From Uloborus plumipes (Eukaryota > Arthropoda > Arachnida > Araneae > Uloboridae), in contig JAXGGA010001104.1 of the NCBI GenBank assembly GCA_038373865.1, forward strand, positions 65,001-129,000: a stretch of DNA of 64,000 bases. The letters are read 5' to 3'. Under the pieces are notes generated by a model that made no database searches, had not been told where the DNA came from, and saw nothing but the letters and a program-made list of their open reading frames with translations. Below, piece after piece: positions 11,683-22,925 of the stretch. Position 1 is the stretch's first letter, and each line of letters begins with the position of its first letter. Both the position numbers and the translations under genes were made by a program.

Positions 11683-11825
11683 GGGCCTGCTCCACATCAG
11701 CGTAAAACGCGACCGAAACCGACGGCAGAAACCAAAAATCCGGGTACTTTCCATTGGAACACTATGTAATCCATTTTACGTTTCTGCTTTATTTTTCTGC
11801 TTTACGCCAATGTGGAGCAGGGCCC
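11683..11825. mobile_element. Harbinger-type MITE (143 bp)
   Basis: Inverted ends GGGCCTGCTCCACAT and, from the right, GGGCCCTGCTCCACAT, continuing as Y-GGCGTAAA-like sequence. TAA flanks both sides (11680-11682 and 11826-11828), the 3-bp duplication expected of PIF/Harbinger elements. No coding capacity. The centre contains a second inverted pair around gcgtaaaacg / cgtttctgc. Confidence 0.65.
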
Positions 11826-11828
11826 TAA

Positions 11829-14800
11829 TTGCTAATCTGTGAGAAGTGTATAGCGGTAAGCTAAGTGAAAGCCTTACTGCTAGGAGCAATTTGCTGATAT
11901 GAGTGAAAAGACTACCGATAGACAAATGAATGCGCAATTTTTCCTTCTCTCGAATGGCGCATTCATTTGTTTACCTGTATAGAGTCATATTTCCCATACC
12001 AGGACATGAATCTTTTAAAGAATCTAAGGGTAGTAGTACTCTCCTTCGTTTTTCATACTGCTTGATTAATTAATCAGTATATTTATTTTAAGGATTCTTT
12101 TTCAATATAATTTATTTAGTGTTAATTAATTTATTTTTCATTTTATTCCACTAAATTTCATTGTTATTTTTTTCATCGTTGCTTAGTTATTTCTATTTAT
12201 TCATTCATTTATTTATTTATCTTTGGTTACATTAAATCCTTTTCCTACCTTCGCACACCAGATAGACAACGCACTTGATTAGAAGACCCTGTGGTTAGTA
12301 GGGAGATGAAAGAAGTAGGAAATCATTTTGCGGTACAAGTTTCATTTTGATAACATTCATAGATCCCTAATCAGACATGTATTAACGTCTATACCTTCGT
12401 ATGTATGATTGCTTATAAAAGACTTTTATAGGTATAGGCAAGATTCAACGAGTTATTTTACTTCAGTTCAAAATAAGCAGCCAATGATCTGCAATAATCT
12501 TTCTCGTAAAGAAAAAGACCTGTTATAAGAAATCGTTTTATAAGTACTAGTTTCACGATATTGCTAAATACTTATTCATTTTTTATGGTCTTTCGTTCGA
12601 GAAAATAATAGACACTTGAATAATTACACTTGGTAGCAACGAGCAAACTAATGGACAACTTTGTTTAATCATACACATTTACAGATTTTATGATCATTTA
12701 GATTTAATAGCATTAAATAATTCTCATTTGTTTCGTTATTGTAATCTTATCCTATATCATCATCAACAGTTATAAGTAAAAGAGCACAGGGGAATCGGTT
12801 AATTGAATCAATAGCTTTAAAAAAATTTTATCGTCAAAAATAGAGCAAAATCCTGCGTTATTGAATTAGCCGCTACATTGAATCAAAAGTGTTTAGAACA
12901 AACGTGATTCATATAAGCGTGTAAGTCACTTTATTTCACATTGCAATAAAATATGCTAATTGGATATTAGCTTCTAATTGACGTTATTGTGAAAAAGTAA
13001 TTCATTTGGAAATGATGAATTTTACATTACGACTTCTATTATATTGTTATATTTTAATTTTGGCAATAAACTTGCACCTTCAAATATCGGGGAAAAATTA
13101 TCACTTTCTCATAAGTGGGGCAAAGATAGATTTTTTCTGTTGCAATTTTTTCTGTTTGGTTTTTTTAAATATTTTTTTTCAATGACTAAACAACGGAAGA
13201 GATAAACTAATTAATGAATAAATAAGTAAATGAATGAATGAATAATTAAAACATGTGCACGTAAATTAGTGAACGATAAAAATAAAGTAAAAGAATAACT
13301 GAATGAATGTGTAAAAAAATGATTAATGAATAAATCAATAAATACGTAAGTAAGTAGAAGATAAATAACTTAATTAAACAGACTATTTCACTTGTTCCTT
13401 TCACTTTACTCTGCATACAATTGATAAACTGTACTAAATATTTACAATCAAAAACTGCGTAGTATTAAACAAATAACTAATGCATTGCGAATCAGTAGAT
13501 CTCAATTAATATTTTAAATAAATTGAAAAAGCCTTTTAGTACAGCCAAAGCTATTTTTGATATGAAGCAAATTATTACAACTTGAGACTGAGAATTTGAG
13601 AATGGCTTGTATTATCATTAACTGTTTCCAACGGAATCAACAGCATGTTTAATAGTATGGTTAAAATATTATCAGATAAACGATGTTGAAAATTGAAGAA
13701 AAAAAAAATACTTTACTGTATCACTTTTCCGCACATTCCCCTACTTAAAGATTCAAGTAGAAGCTTTTAAAATCAGAATTGTTTGAATATTTTTAAATTT
13801 ATTCATCCGAAATTCCTTAGCTTTTACTACCAAACTGAAAATAAACTAGCAAGCGATATTCCAAAGAAGAATCAGTACTTCAGAATAAAAATTGCATTTG
13901 AAGTCTCTACATGCTCATAACATATCATAATCGTTGTGAATTATAAATGATTGTTGTAAAAATTATCTTCAGTAGTTCTTAAATTGGGCAATGAGGGGTG
14001 AATAGAAGCTTGTTTACACATGATTTTCTATTGTCTATTGCAATACGATAAATATTCATCATTCCCCCTCTCTCAAATAGCACGCAGTTGCAAAAAAAAA
14101 GCAACAAATAACAATAATAATGGAACTTCTGAATAATGTTCCTTCACCGATTAAGGAAAACTTCATTAATTTAAAAAAACGGGCAGGTGTAGGCCCGGTG
14201 ACAACAAAATAATTCTCACTGCAATCAAAATGCCGTTGAATGGTAAACCAGCCGAACAGAGCCAAAAAGAAAATGGAAGAAAAATCTTCAGAAATTGAAT
14301 AGTTCATTTCTGCTTTTGTTTCTAGATCCGTGGTCAATAATTGGACTTAGGGTCAAACCGAAAAGCTCACGTTTCGTTGGATGCACGCAGGAGTCCTTGT
14401 GTGTTTAGGTAATAGCCGAATTGGCAAGAGAGGGGGGGGGGTGGAGATGCTGGATCCAACCTGTAATTACTAAAACAACCAGAACTTCGTTTTGTTTGTA
14501 ATTACGGCGGGAAAAATAAAGATCCATTCCAGCTATTGGAACCGAATGAAAAAAGTGCCTTTGTGTTTTGCGCAGAACCTTATACCAAGTTTCGGTTTAA
14601 CAGAGATTCGTCATTAAAACTATGGTAATGAAGCAATTATTTTTTTGTTTCGAAATTAGTTTGCTGCTAAGCATTTCTTATGAAAATTAATGTTGGATCA
14701 GTTTCTGGAAGAATTTCCATATACATTGAAATACGATTACAACGAACTTCAAGGGACTGCAAATTATGTTCGGTATACTGGGAATTTCGCAGTAATGGAA

Positions 14801-15699
14801 TTCAAGCAACGTAATTTCGATTAAAAGGTAACTGAACATTTATTTTCTTGAAACAGATAACGTTGTATTTGATATTCGCGGTAACGAAATTTTACTCAAA
14901 ATGCGAAAAATAAGATTTGAAACCCATGGCAGATTTCTCCCATAAGCTTACCTCTTTTGTATTGAACAGGGGAGGGGGTTCCTTGTAACCCTGAAACACG
15001 TTCACGCAGTTCTCTGCAAATTTGTGTAAGTTAATTTTGTAGTATTTTCTTTTGAAGAATTGCTATTGAAACAGTACAATCGTACGTTTTCTCTGTTTCA
15101 TGGGTCAAGCATAGGCACTACAGCAAAATCCTGTTGAATCGAAATTCAAGTGACCCGAAAATTTGTTTTCATTCGTTTCAACGAGAATTTCTTTGTTTTT
15201 AAAAATCAATACATTACAGTTATCAAATGATGGCAAGTAATTTTTGAAAGATTTAATTCTTGCAAATGATTGTTTGTTATTTTTATAGATTGCTTTGAGT
15301 TATCTCAAAACCAAGAAACTCATAGCAATTATTCTACTTTTTAAGGAAAACTATTTATTTCATTCTGAAAACCCTTGATTAAATATGTATATTTTGCTTT
15401 ATGTATATCAACCATGACACATTACAACTGTGATATTCAGAATGCTTCCATCAAACGTATTTTGATTGCCTCATGCTCATGTGTAATCAGTTTTTGTGAT
15501 ACGTATACTTCAATTTTAAGTAATATTTCTTCCTAAATATTCTTCGTAATAGACAGTTCATTTTTTAAGGTATGTTTCCATTACATAAATTCCAAACATG
15601 ACATGTAACAATCATACTCCTCAGAATGACATGAGCATAACATTCCACCAAACGTACTCTCCTCGAAATATACCAATAAACATCGTAAAACATTCTCCA
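11829..15699. other. unassigned AT-rich DNA with AATG/AATA tract
   Basis: Mostly AT-rich and unique-looking. An imperfect AATG/AATA/AAGT tetranucleotide tract runs about 13198-13345. A G run lies near 14430. No supported coding or RNA feature. Confidence 0.4.
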
Positions 15700-16200
15700 G
15701 TCGCGTCTGACTGTCTGTTTCCACCCCCTCCCGAACTAGGGGGACTCTGGTGACAAAAGAGAAGTTCTATCTCGGAATTCTTTTCTCTGAAACGGTCGAA
15801 AAAAAATGAATTTTGTTGTGGGGGGCGTTTCTGTGTGAGTTTCCCTGCTGAGTCTGGGGGTCTGTTGTTCCTCGAACGCCACGCGCTGGCCACCCCCCCA
15901 ACCCCGTTTTTCGCTGACAATGGCAGGGGCGTGAGAGGGCGAGGTCAAGTGCCTGGGTGGTCAACAGAGGTCAGCCTCGGATGACAGTGTCAACTGTGGC
16001 TCCTGCGCGACGAGACGTACGGAGGAGGTGTGGAGAAAGGAGGAAGGAAGTGGGAAATGTTGACGAAAATTAACTTCCGGTCTTTCAGCAGAGTTTGCTA
16101 ATAAACTCTGAATTTTTGTGCTGCGAACAAAGCGATGGCTGTAAATAACGTGAACGGGTTCGCCCAGGGACGGCATTTCAGCATTTTGCTTGAGGGGCAA
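15700..16200. other. GC-richer island, function unknown
   Basis: Clearly richer in G and C than its flanks, with several overlapping minus-strand open frames of 65-99 residues that resemble no known protein. Contains two AGGTCA words (about 15940 and 15969), the half-site of nuclear receptors, but no proof of use. No terminal repeats mark it as a transposon. Candidate regulatory DNA or an unrecognised exon. Confidence 0.3.
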
Positions 16201-17867
16201 GTTTATTAACCACGAATGAAATAAGTGTATAAAATAAAATGCATTTGGTAAATAGAAAGCGATTGTAAAATATATTTAATCTGAAGAAAAAATAGGTTCA
16301 TCAAAGCGATATACAGAAGGTTAACAAATTAATGATGACTAGCAGAAAATTTCATAATTTCCATTTGTGCTCATTTTACGTGATTACTAGTGATTCAAAT
16401 GATAGAAAAATGTATTATATCATGCCATATTTGAAAGGACAAGTAGATGAAGGTGATATGTGACAATTGTTCTAAATAATTTCTAATAAAAACTTTCAAA
16501 AAAATGTTGTGTGTATGTGTGTGTGTTTTTTTTTTTTTTTTTGATGGATTTTTCTCAACGGGTGAAACGGGGTCGTATTCTTAGTTACCAACCATTTCTG
16601 TGACTATGGGGACATGATACTGATGAACTTATCACCTTCATCCATGGTAAAAAGTAAATTTCAAAAATTGTCACGTATCACCTTTGTCCACTTGCCCTTC
16701 TATTTTCTCCATCTGTTCAATATAATGGGGACCTGCAATCATCAAATGCATGCTTTATGTACCAAAGTCTTGCTTGTTTCATTAAATATTTATTAAGAAC
16801 AAAGCAAGCTCTCACCAAAGCAGCGTCGCCAGAGATTAAAAGGAGTGTCTATGTGTTCCAACTTACGCAGAATTATAATAAGACCAGACATAGGACGGAA
16901 ATAAGAAAAGATTTATTTATGCGAAACACGTTTTCATGCGGCCTGTCCTATAAAACAATTGAAAATTTAAGTTCTTCCACGGAACCTTGTAAAAAGTTAA
17001 AATGCACTTTCTTGCAAAGCGTTTCAGGCTTTAGTACACATGCAGGTGAAGAAACAGCGATAAAAGGGAAGAAAGGTAAGAAATGCTACTTGAATATTAT
17101 ATTAGCAGCTGCTTCCGACCAAAACGGTATTCTTTCTCTCCCTCCCTCTCTCTTAATAAGATCTAGTTAAGTAATCCCACCAGCTAGAGAAGAAAGAAAA
17201 AACTGCCTCCTGTGACACTAATGCCAAGCTCAAATTACTATGTGTAATTTATTAGCTGTAATGTTAGTGCAATGCTATTCATAGGCTATTAATCCATTAC
17301 TTGACGTATTTTCATCATCAACTGATCTGCATCCAAATAAGCCTAAATGATTAATTAGTTGATCCCCATGCAGCTGTTGTAATTGAAAAAATATATTCAA
17401 TGACAATGTTAAATTGCCGCAGATAAGAATCAATTAAATCTTCAAAGCAAACATTAGATATTGACCGGAAGTAGGATTTGTTTCTTTTTTAGAGAAATCT
17501 TTCAATAATAAAAAAGAAGAAAATGACAAGGAACTTTATATTAATGGATCTTTTCGTTTTTCGTTGGGTGATGGGACGGACTCTTGATAATGCACGTGGT
17601 TCGGGAACAGCCGCTTCTGATTTTTGTCCTTTGTCGTTTTAGAAGTTGCTTTGGGAAACACAAAGAGCTCGGTTTCACTGTGCTTACGAAATTGGCTCAT
17701 TGTAATTCCAAACATATACTGCAGAAAAGTAACATTTCATAAAGAACATCCTTTATCAGTTGTTATAATTGTTGATGGTGAGCAGGTGTCAAGCAGTGGT
17801 TGTAGTGTGCCTGAGTGCCTGACTGGTGAGGTATTGAACTCGCACCTGGAGAGTCGCGGATTCGATA
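16201..17867. other. unassigned DNA with GT/T tract
   Basis: A GT repeat running into a T tract lies at 16505-16543. One of the longest open frames in the window (16757-17170, 137 residues, plus strand) is here. Its sequence is lysine- and serine-rich without a recognisable domain, and it contains a possible donor AAG|GTAAGA near 17075. I treat it as uncertain rather than a gene. Confidence 0.3.
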
Positions 17868-18258
17868 TAGGGTGAGTTCTGGTAAGTGCGTCCACGGGGT
17901 AAGTGCGTCCACTGGGAATTAAATGAATACTGTCCTGAAATGGCTTCTGCAACGCATCGACTATGTTAGATAACTGTCTAATGATAATTTCAATAAGTAG
18001 AATTCAGTCCAGGAATCAATAGACGAAACACAAACAGAGACAACTTAAATGTCTTCAAAAAAACTCTAAAGTAAAGATTGAGAAGGTTTTGTTTCAGTTT
18101 CTCTTGTAGTCATACCAAGCAATTGAAGTCAAGAAGTGCAAGTTCTTTCTTTTGAGTAATAGCTACTAATGATATGGATGGGGTATTTTGATCAAATACT
18201 CTAACTAAAATTTGTTTATATGACGGTACGCACTTTCCCCTTCTTTAAAGTAAGGTGG

Positions 18259-18377
18259 GGGTAAGTGCGTACCATTATGACTGGGCAAGTGCGTACCACT
18301 ATCATGAGGCATATGCGTACTATTATGCGGAGTAAATGCGTACCATTATGATGAGGCAAGTGTGTACCATTACGTGG
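18259..18377 (+). repeat. five imperfect tandem units of about 24 bp
   Basis: Successive units begin GGTAAGTGCGTACCATTATG, GGCAAGTGCGTACCACTATC, GGCATATGCGTACTATTATG, AGTAAATGCGTACCATTATG and GGCAAGTGTGTACCATTACG. The core equals the motif in the host element's terminal repeats. Confidence 0.85.
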
Positions 18378-18750
18378 AAAATCCGACTCTAGTAATTCAC
18401 CTTTAATTTTGCTTATAACTCTTTTATAAGCCGGTTATAAATCCAACGTAATTTGTATCAAGTATTTATATTTACATTGAATGCGGCATAAGATTTCAAT
18501 TTTATTCATTACCTATGAAATATATTGGCTTTTTGATATCAGTTAGTAAATTTTTCGTTGAGAATAGCGATCATAAACTATACTTTATTTAAACCGGAAT
18601 GACAAATGAAGCAATGAAATTAGGTGAAACACGAAATAAGAAACCGATTCAAAAAGCGAAGGTGGAGTAATGAATAAATTATATTAAAGAAAATTAAGAA
18701 CACCTTGTGAAAAACTATTTCAATGTACAAGAAAAAAAAAGTACAAGTAT

Positions 18751-18881
18751 CAGTAGCGTACATAGACTAAGGTGCGCCCCCCACCCCCTATTAAAATATA
18801 AAAAATAGTTTCCCAGTGTAACCTTTAGTGCTATTTTTCTGGATCGGGCGCCCTCAAACCTCTTGCGCCCCCCCGCCACTG
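18751..18881. mobile_element. hAT-type MITE (131 bp) with exact 8-bp duplication
   Basis: Ends CAGTAGCG and CGCCACTG, flanked by ACAAGTAT on both sides (18743-18750 and 18882-18889). An 8-bp duplication with CAGTGGCG-type ends is the hAT signature. C-rich blocks lie just inside both ends (GCGCCCCCCACCCCC, GCGCCCCCCC). No coding capacity. A related copy sits at 55520-55693. Confidence 0.85.
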
Positions 18882-19705
18882 ACAAGTATCATATCATGAT
18901 CAATTATTATTATTTTTTTGTTTTTACTCTTTATTTTGTGTTTTTTCTTACTGCTGCTGATTCTAATAAGAAAAATATTTTAAAACCCTATTTATTTTTA
19001 AAAAAAGAAAAAAAAAAGCGAATTGTTCACTCAGGTCACCTAACGATCTACCATACAAATAGAATTAAAGAAAATCACGGGGGTACGCACTTACAGCAAC
19101 GTTATTGTACGCACATGTCTCATCTTACATTTAAGAAGGGGTAAGTGCGAACCCTGGCTTAAACACAGACTGGTTAATGTATTAAACCAAAATAAACTAT
19201 GTAGACTATAAGTGATTATTACTGAATAAAAACAACTTACATTTTCTCACTTGGTTTTATTAAAAGGACAGAGGAAGAAACACAAACACAATACTCTCAA
19301 TCTTCAAATCACAGATGTTCGCAAGACACGTGGGATATCACTGATTGCGTTTCAGCCATGCAAGCAAGTGCTGATCTCTAGTATTAGGAATTATCCCAAG
19401 GAAACTACCTAACATATTTAATATGTGCCAGAAGTTTTTTCCTGCTCATATTCACATAATTTAAGGTGGACGCACTTACCCCGCCAGGTAGGGAAAATGC
19501 GTACCTTAGAATAGGTGTCATAAACCAGGTCACAAAACCTATGCTTATGGTTTATTTGACATATTATATGCTTGAAAATCTTTGTAAAGGATCTGGAAAG
19601 AAAACTAAAAAAAAATTTTGAGTGTACAAGATTTTTCAACAGAGCAGCATCCTTGAGAACATGAACTTTGAAAAAAAGGGTACGCACTTACCAGAACTCA
19701 CCCTA

Positions 19706-19811
19706 CCCAATAAATGCTAATAGTGACTTGTTTACAATAACTCTGTCGTGATCACGAAGTCCTCCTGTTCCAAACCAATATCTTTGAGGGGCTGCTAAAC
19801 GTCTGATTTGT

Positions 19812-19853
<42 letters not shown>

Positions 19854-21139
19854 AGAACTGTGCTTAGGGTCCTATACAACCGGTTAAATCATGTGTATAG
19901 CTGTAGGCATTGGAAACTCTGAATTTGAGCATCAATCAATGATTGTAGTGCAAATTTATGCCATCCAGAAACTACAGATTCGTCCAAAAATGCAGTCTAT
20001 GTATGGTATAACTGAGCTGTCGGTACTTTGCTCGTAGTTCTTCCTCAGCCCCTGGCTTAAGGGCGGAAACTTATTGCTAAAAGATAGCGGGGCTAAAATG
20101 TCTAATCAATTTCAATTTCAGTACCTCTTCTCTTTTAACTAGCAGCTCTCTATCCTTAAGAATGAAGGCCTAGGACTTCCAAATCGAAAGAGTGGTAAGT
20201 TAATCCCACTCTCAGGATCAAGCTAAGCTTGTCTGGGTATAGAAGAGCGGTCTTAATAACTAGACCACAAGGTACGATACGACATACGAGTATCTCTGCA
20301 CTGCATAAGCTCGTACGGAGAGCAAAGCACAAGGGCCATTCTAAATCGTTCTATTCGAGAGGAAGATGTATATTCCCTTCCTCGCTCCCCAAAAATTCTA
20401 CCAGGAACCTTTACTATCAGGTCTAGAGATTAAAAGATGAATTTTAGCCCTATTGGTCAGAAAAACATTACATTGTTATGAAATGTTTTCCAAGCCATCA
20501 AGTTTGCAGTGCGCGACTCTCTTCGCACATTTCAATCCTGTGGCTTACACAGACAAATCATTGGAGGGCTTAGTTTGAAATTTGACTGGCCATTTTTCGA
20601 AATTGAAGTTTCAAAAGCTCAATTTTGGACGATGTTCGGTCATAGAAGGGGGAGTGGAGGATTTCAGTGACTCCTTTTATTACATGCAAATTTTTTAAAT
20701 TACAATGCTAACAGCTCAGTTATCTTGGATAACATTAGAATAAGAAGAGACTTTAGGGTACTTCTTTCCTTCTCTCTATCTCTTTCTCTCTCTCTCTTAG
20801 ACTAAATCCTAAATCATGAAAAAGGGTAGAGGAAATGGAACACATGTGAACTTTCTTTGCTTTTTTTTTTTCATTTCATTACTTTTCAAAACATATTATC
20901 TGTTTCTAAGAGCAGAAGTGTTTCCATGATTGAATAATCCATTCTTTCGGTTATAGAATGCTTTGAGATTTAAAAAAAATATGTCTTTGCCTTTTGTTAC
21001 TTTTTTAAAAAAAAGGCCTTTAGTTGTTCACATGGGCATCTATAGGGGGACCTTTCTGTTCTTTTAATGTGTTTTTATTGAAAAATTAGTAAATTTTTAT
21101 TTAAAGAAAAGAAAAAGCCTACCAAACTATTTTGAATGT
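19706..21139. other. unassigned DNA with long A tract and SINE-like traces
   Basis: Contains a 37-A run (19816-19852). At 20229-20290 the words tgtctgggtatagaag, ggtct..agacc and ggtacgatacg are placed like A box, anticodon stem and B box of a heavily decayed tRNA-derived SINE, but with several mismatches. Elsewhere nothing is recognisable. Confidence 0.3.
19816..19852 (+). repeat. poly(A) tract, 37 bases
   Basis: Uninterrupted A run. It could be the tail of an old retroposon, since the preceding 80 bases are less AT-rich, or simple slippage. No target duplication was found to decide. Confidence 0.9.
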
Positions 21140-21670
21140 TTAACCCTACACTGCATGGTGTTGCCAATTGGCTACATGGACAATTTGTCCTCCTTATGAA
21201 CAGCAGAATGTAGTCATAAGGCAACTCAATGCATAAAAAGCAAGTATTGGGTATATTTAAAGCAATTATCACCATTTATCCTCCATGCATGGCAGCACTG
21301 GTTTGTTACATGGCTCATTCCACGTCAAATCGCCTAATTTAAATAGTCGGCCGTGCCGTCATGTCTCGGATTTTGTTCAATATTTTTTTACGGATAGATA
21401 CCTATGAGATAAACTCAAATTAATTTTTTTAGATTTTTTGAATAAAAATTTAGGGTTGTAGAATTTTTTGAAATTTTGATTTTTTCAGAATTTTTGCTTT
21501 TTTATTTTTGGTATGCATTTTGAAAAAGCTCTATAACTTCTTCATTTTTCATTCAATTAAGCCAGTTTACGTATCATTTTAAAGCTAATAATTTTCTCCT
21601 TCAATATTAGTGACAAAAATGAGATTCTGAAAAATAGAATTTTGCCAATGGTCGTCTGAAGTCAGATTTT

Positions 21671-22138
21671 GTGTTTTTTCAATTGGTATGTTCAATAAGT
21701 CATATCTCCGGAGTACCAACTAAGAACTGCCCAATTTTTTTTTTCAGTGATGGCCACATCATATACTTTTTATGTATAAAAAATTGAAAGGGTGTTTTTT
21801 GTTGTTTTGGAATAAAAAATTCAAGTGTGTTTTTTCAGTTGGTATGATCAATAGGTCATATCTCCGGACTACCAACCAAGAAATGCACGACACTTTTTTT
21901 CTGTTATGACAACATCATACCCTTTTTATGTATAAAAAATTAGGAGTTTGCTTTTTGTAGTTTTGGAATAAAAAAATCAAACGTGTTTTTTCAGTTGGTA
22001 TGATCAATAGGTCATATCTCCGGATTACCAGTTAACAACTGCGCCATTTTTTTTTCCATAATGAAAACATCATGATGTTTTTATGATCAAGAAATTAGAA
22101 GAAGTTTTTTTTGTTATTTTGAAATAAAAATCTTACAT
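21671..22138 (+). repeat. three tandem units of about 156 bp in left foldback arm
   Basis: Units start near 21671, 21827 and 21983, each with gtgttttttcaRttggtatg, tcatatctccgga.taccaa and cattttgaaataaaaa-like sequence. They are mirrored in the right arm between about 23050 and 23500. Arrays inside terminal repeats are typical of foldback elements and could hold repeated protein-binding sites. Confidence 0.8.
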
Positions 22139-22559
22139 GTTTTTTTCAAAAAACTTTACTTTAAAATCAACTTTTGAAACTTAAATTTGAGATTCATTCA
22201 GCATCATACTTCAAAAGCAGATGAAAATGTATCCTATTTATTACATTCAAATACTTAATGGTAGTTTTATATTGTTCTATTGCTTGCATGCTTTGGTAGT
22301 GAAAAGTCGCTGCATAATTATTTTACTCTTCAGTAATTATTTGCTAGCCACTCCATCAACCGATAGGAATTACGATAAAGTAAACTGAAATGTCTTTAAA
22401 TATACTTTCATTCATAGTTTGACAAAAAAAAAGAGTCGCGAGCTCTTGGTGGTTGGAAAAATTTTATATTTGGTTTCCATTATTCTGAAATCTACGCAAC
22501 ATTTTATAATTTGTTATCAAATGAAAGCATAAAAATTTCATGAATAACAATCTTTATTT

Positions 22560-22925
22560 CTACGATGTTCCGACAGTGGCAACAAAAGGTTTTTCAAACA
22601 CAGAAACCTTCTTCACTAATATACCCTTCGTGTCTAATGGCTTGAAGAAGTAATTCTCTCTGCTGCCTACTATTATTAAGGCTCTTTCATATCTTTGCTT
22701 TAAAAAATCTTCATTTGCAACCACTTCCACTGCTGTAACGAAAAACATCTGTATCCCCTTTATGTTTTGAGAGGCAAATTGAAATAGATCATGTGCATTT
22801 AAAATCTGTCCTTCGACAGTTCTTTGAAGACTTGCCCTTATTGCAAGCCGTTTTATTGTGCCCCCTACTCCATCGCATGCATTCTTGCCATGACTCGTGG
22901 CAAAGAAATGCCATTCAGCTGCCAT
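22560..22925 (-). pseudogene. C-terminal remnant of WHFFATSHGK-family transposon protein
   Basis: A 121-residue frame from the ATG at 22925, open back to an in-frame TAA about 36 bases earlier, so a further dozen residues (KKKLCYHKEDHD) may belong to it. Residues 5-14 are WHFFATSHGK and 17-22 are CDGVGG, followed by K25 R26 and ASLQR near 31-35. I recall this signature, including the preceding YHKED block, from a repetitive family of uncharacterised animal proteins common in arthropods and cnidarians. That is memory, not a search. Upstream coding sequence is missing, replaced by the foldback arm, so this is a truncated last exon. Function unknown; its position between inverted arms suggests a transposition protein. 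Confidence 0.6.

Larger units (their letters stand above)
17870..19703. mobile_element. TA-flanked transposon with iterated GTAAGTGCGTACC motif
   Basis: Inverted ends GGGTGAGTTCTGGTAAGTGCGT and, from the right, GGGTGAGTTCTGGTAAGTGCGT share over 20 bp. TA lies immediately outside each end (17868-17869 and 19704-19705), consistent with a Tc1/mariner-type or other TA-targeting element. The motif GTAAGTGCGTACC, or its complement, occurs at both ends, in a five-unit tandem block at 18259-18377, and again near 19081, 19139, 19468 and 19491. Such iterations could be transposase-binding sites. No transposase is recognisable. A hAT-type MITE at 18751-18881 is inserted in it. Confidence 0.65.

Noticed and set aside
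16757..17170. 137-residue frame as a gene
   Set aside because: No recognisable domain, no support from splice or start context beyond chance, and strong lysine/serine bias. Listed only as uncertain DNA.
18259..18377. CRISPR-like array
   Set aside because: Units are directly abutting imperfect repeats with no variable spacers, inside a transposon of a eukaryotic genome.
19740..19852. Processed pseudogene with poly(A) tail
   Set aside because: The A37 run is real, but no coding similarity or target duplication was found upstream.
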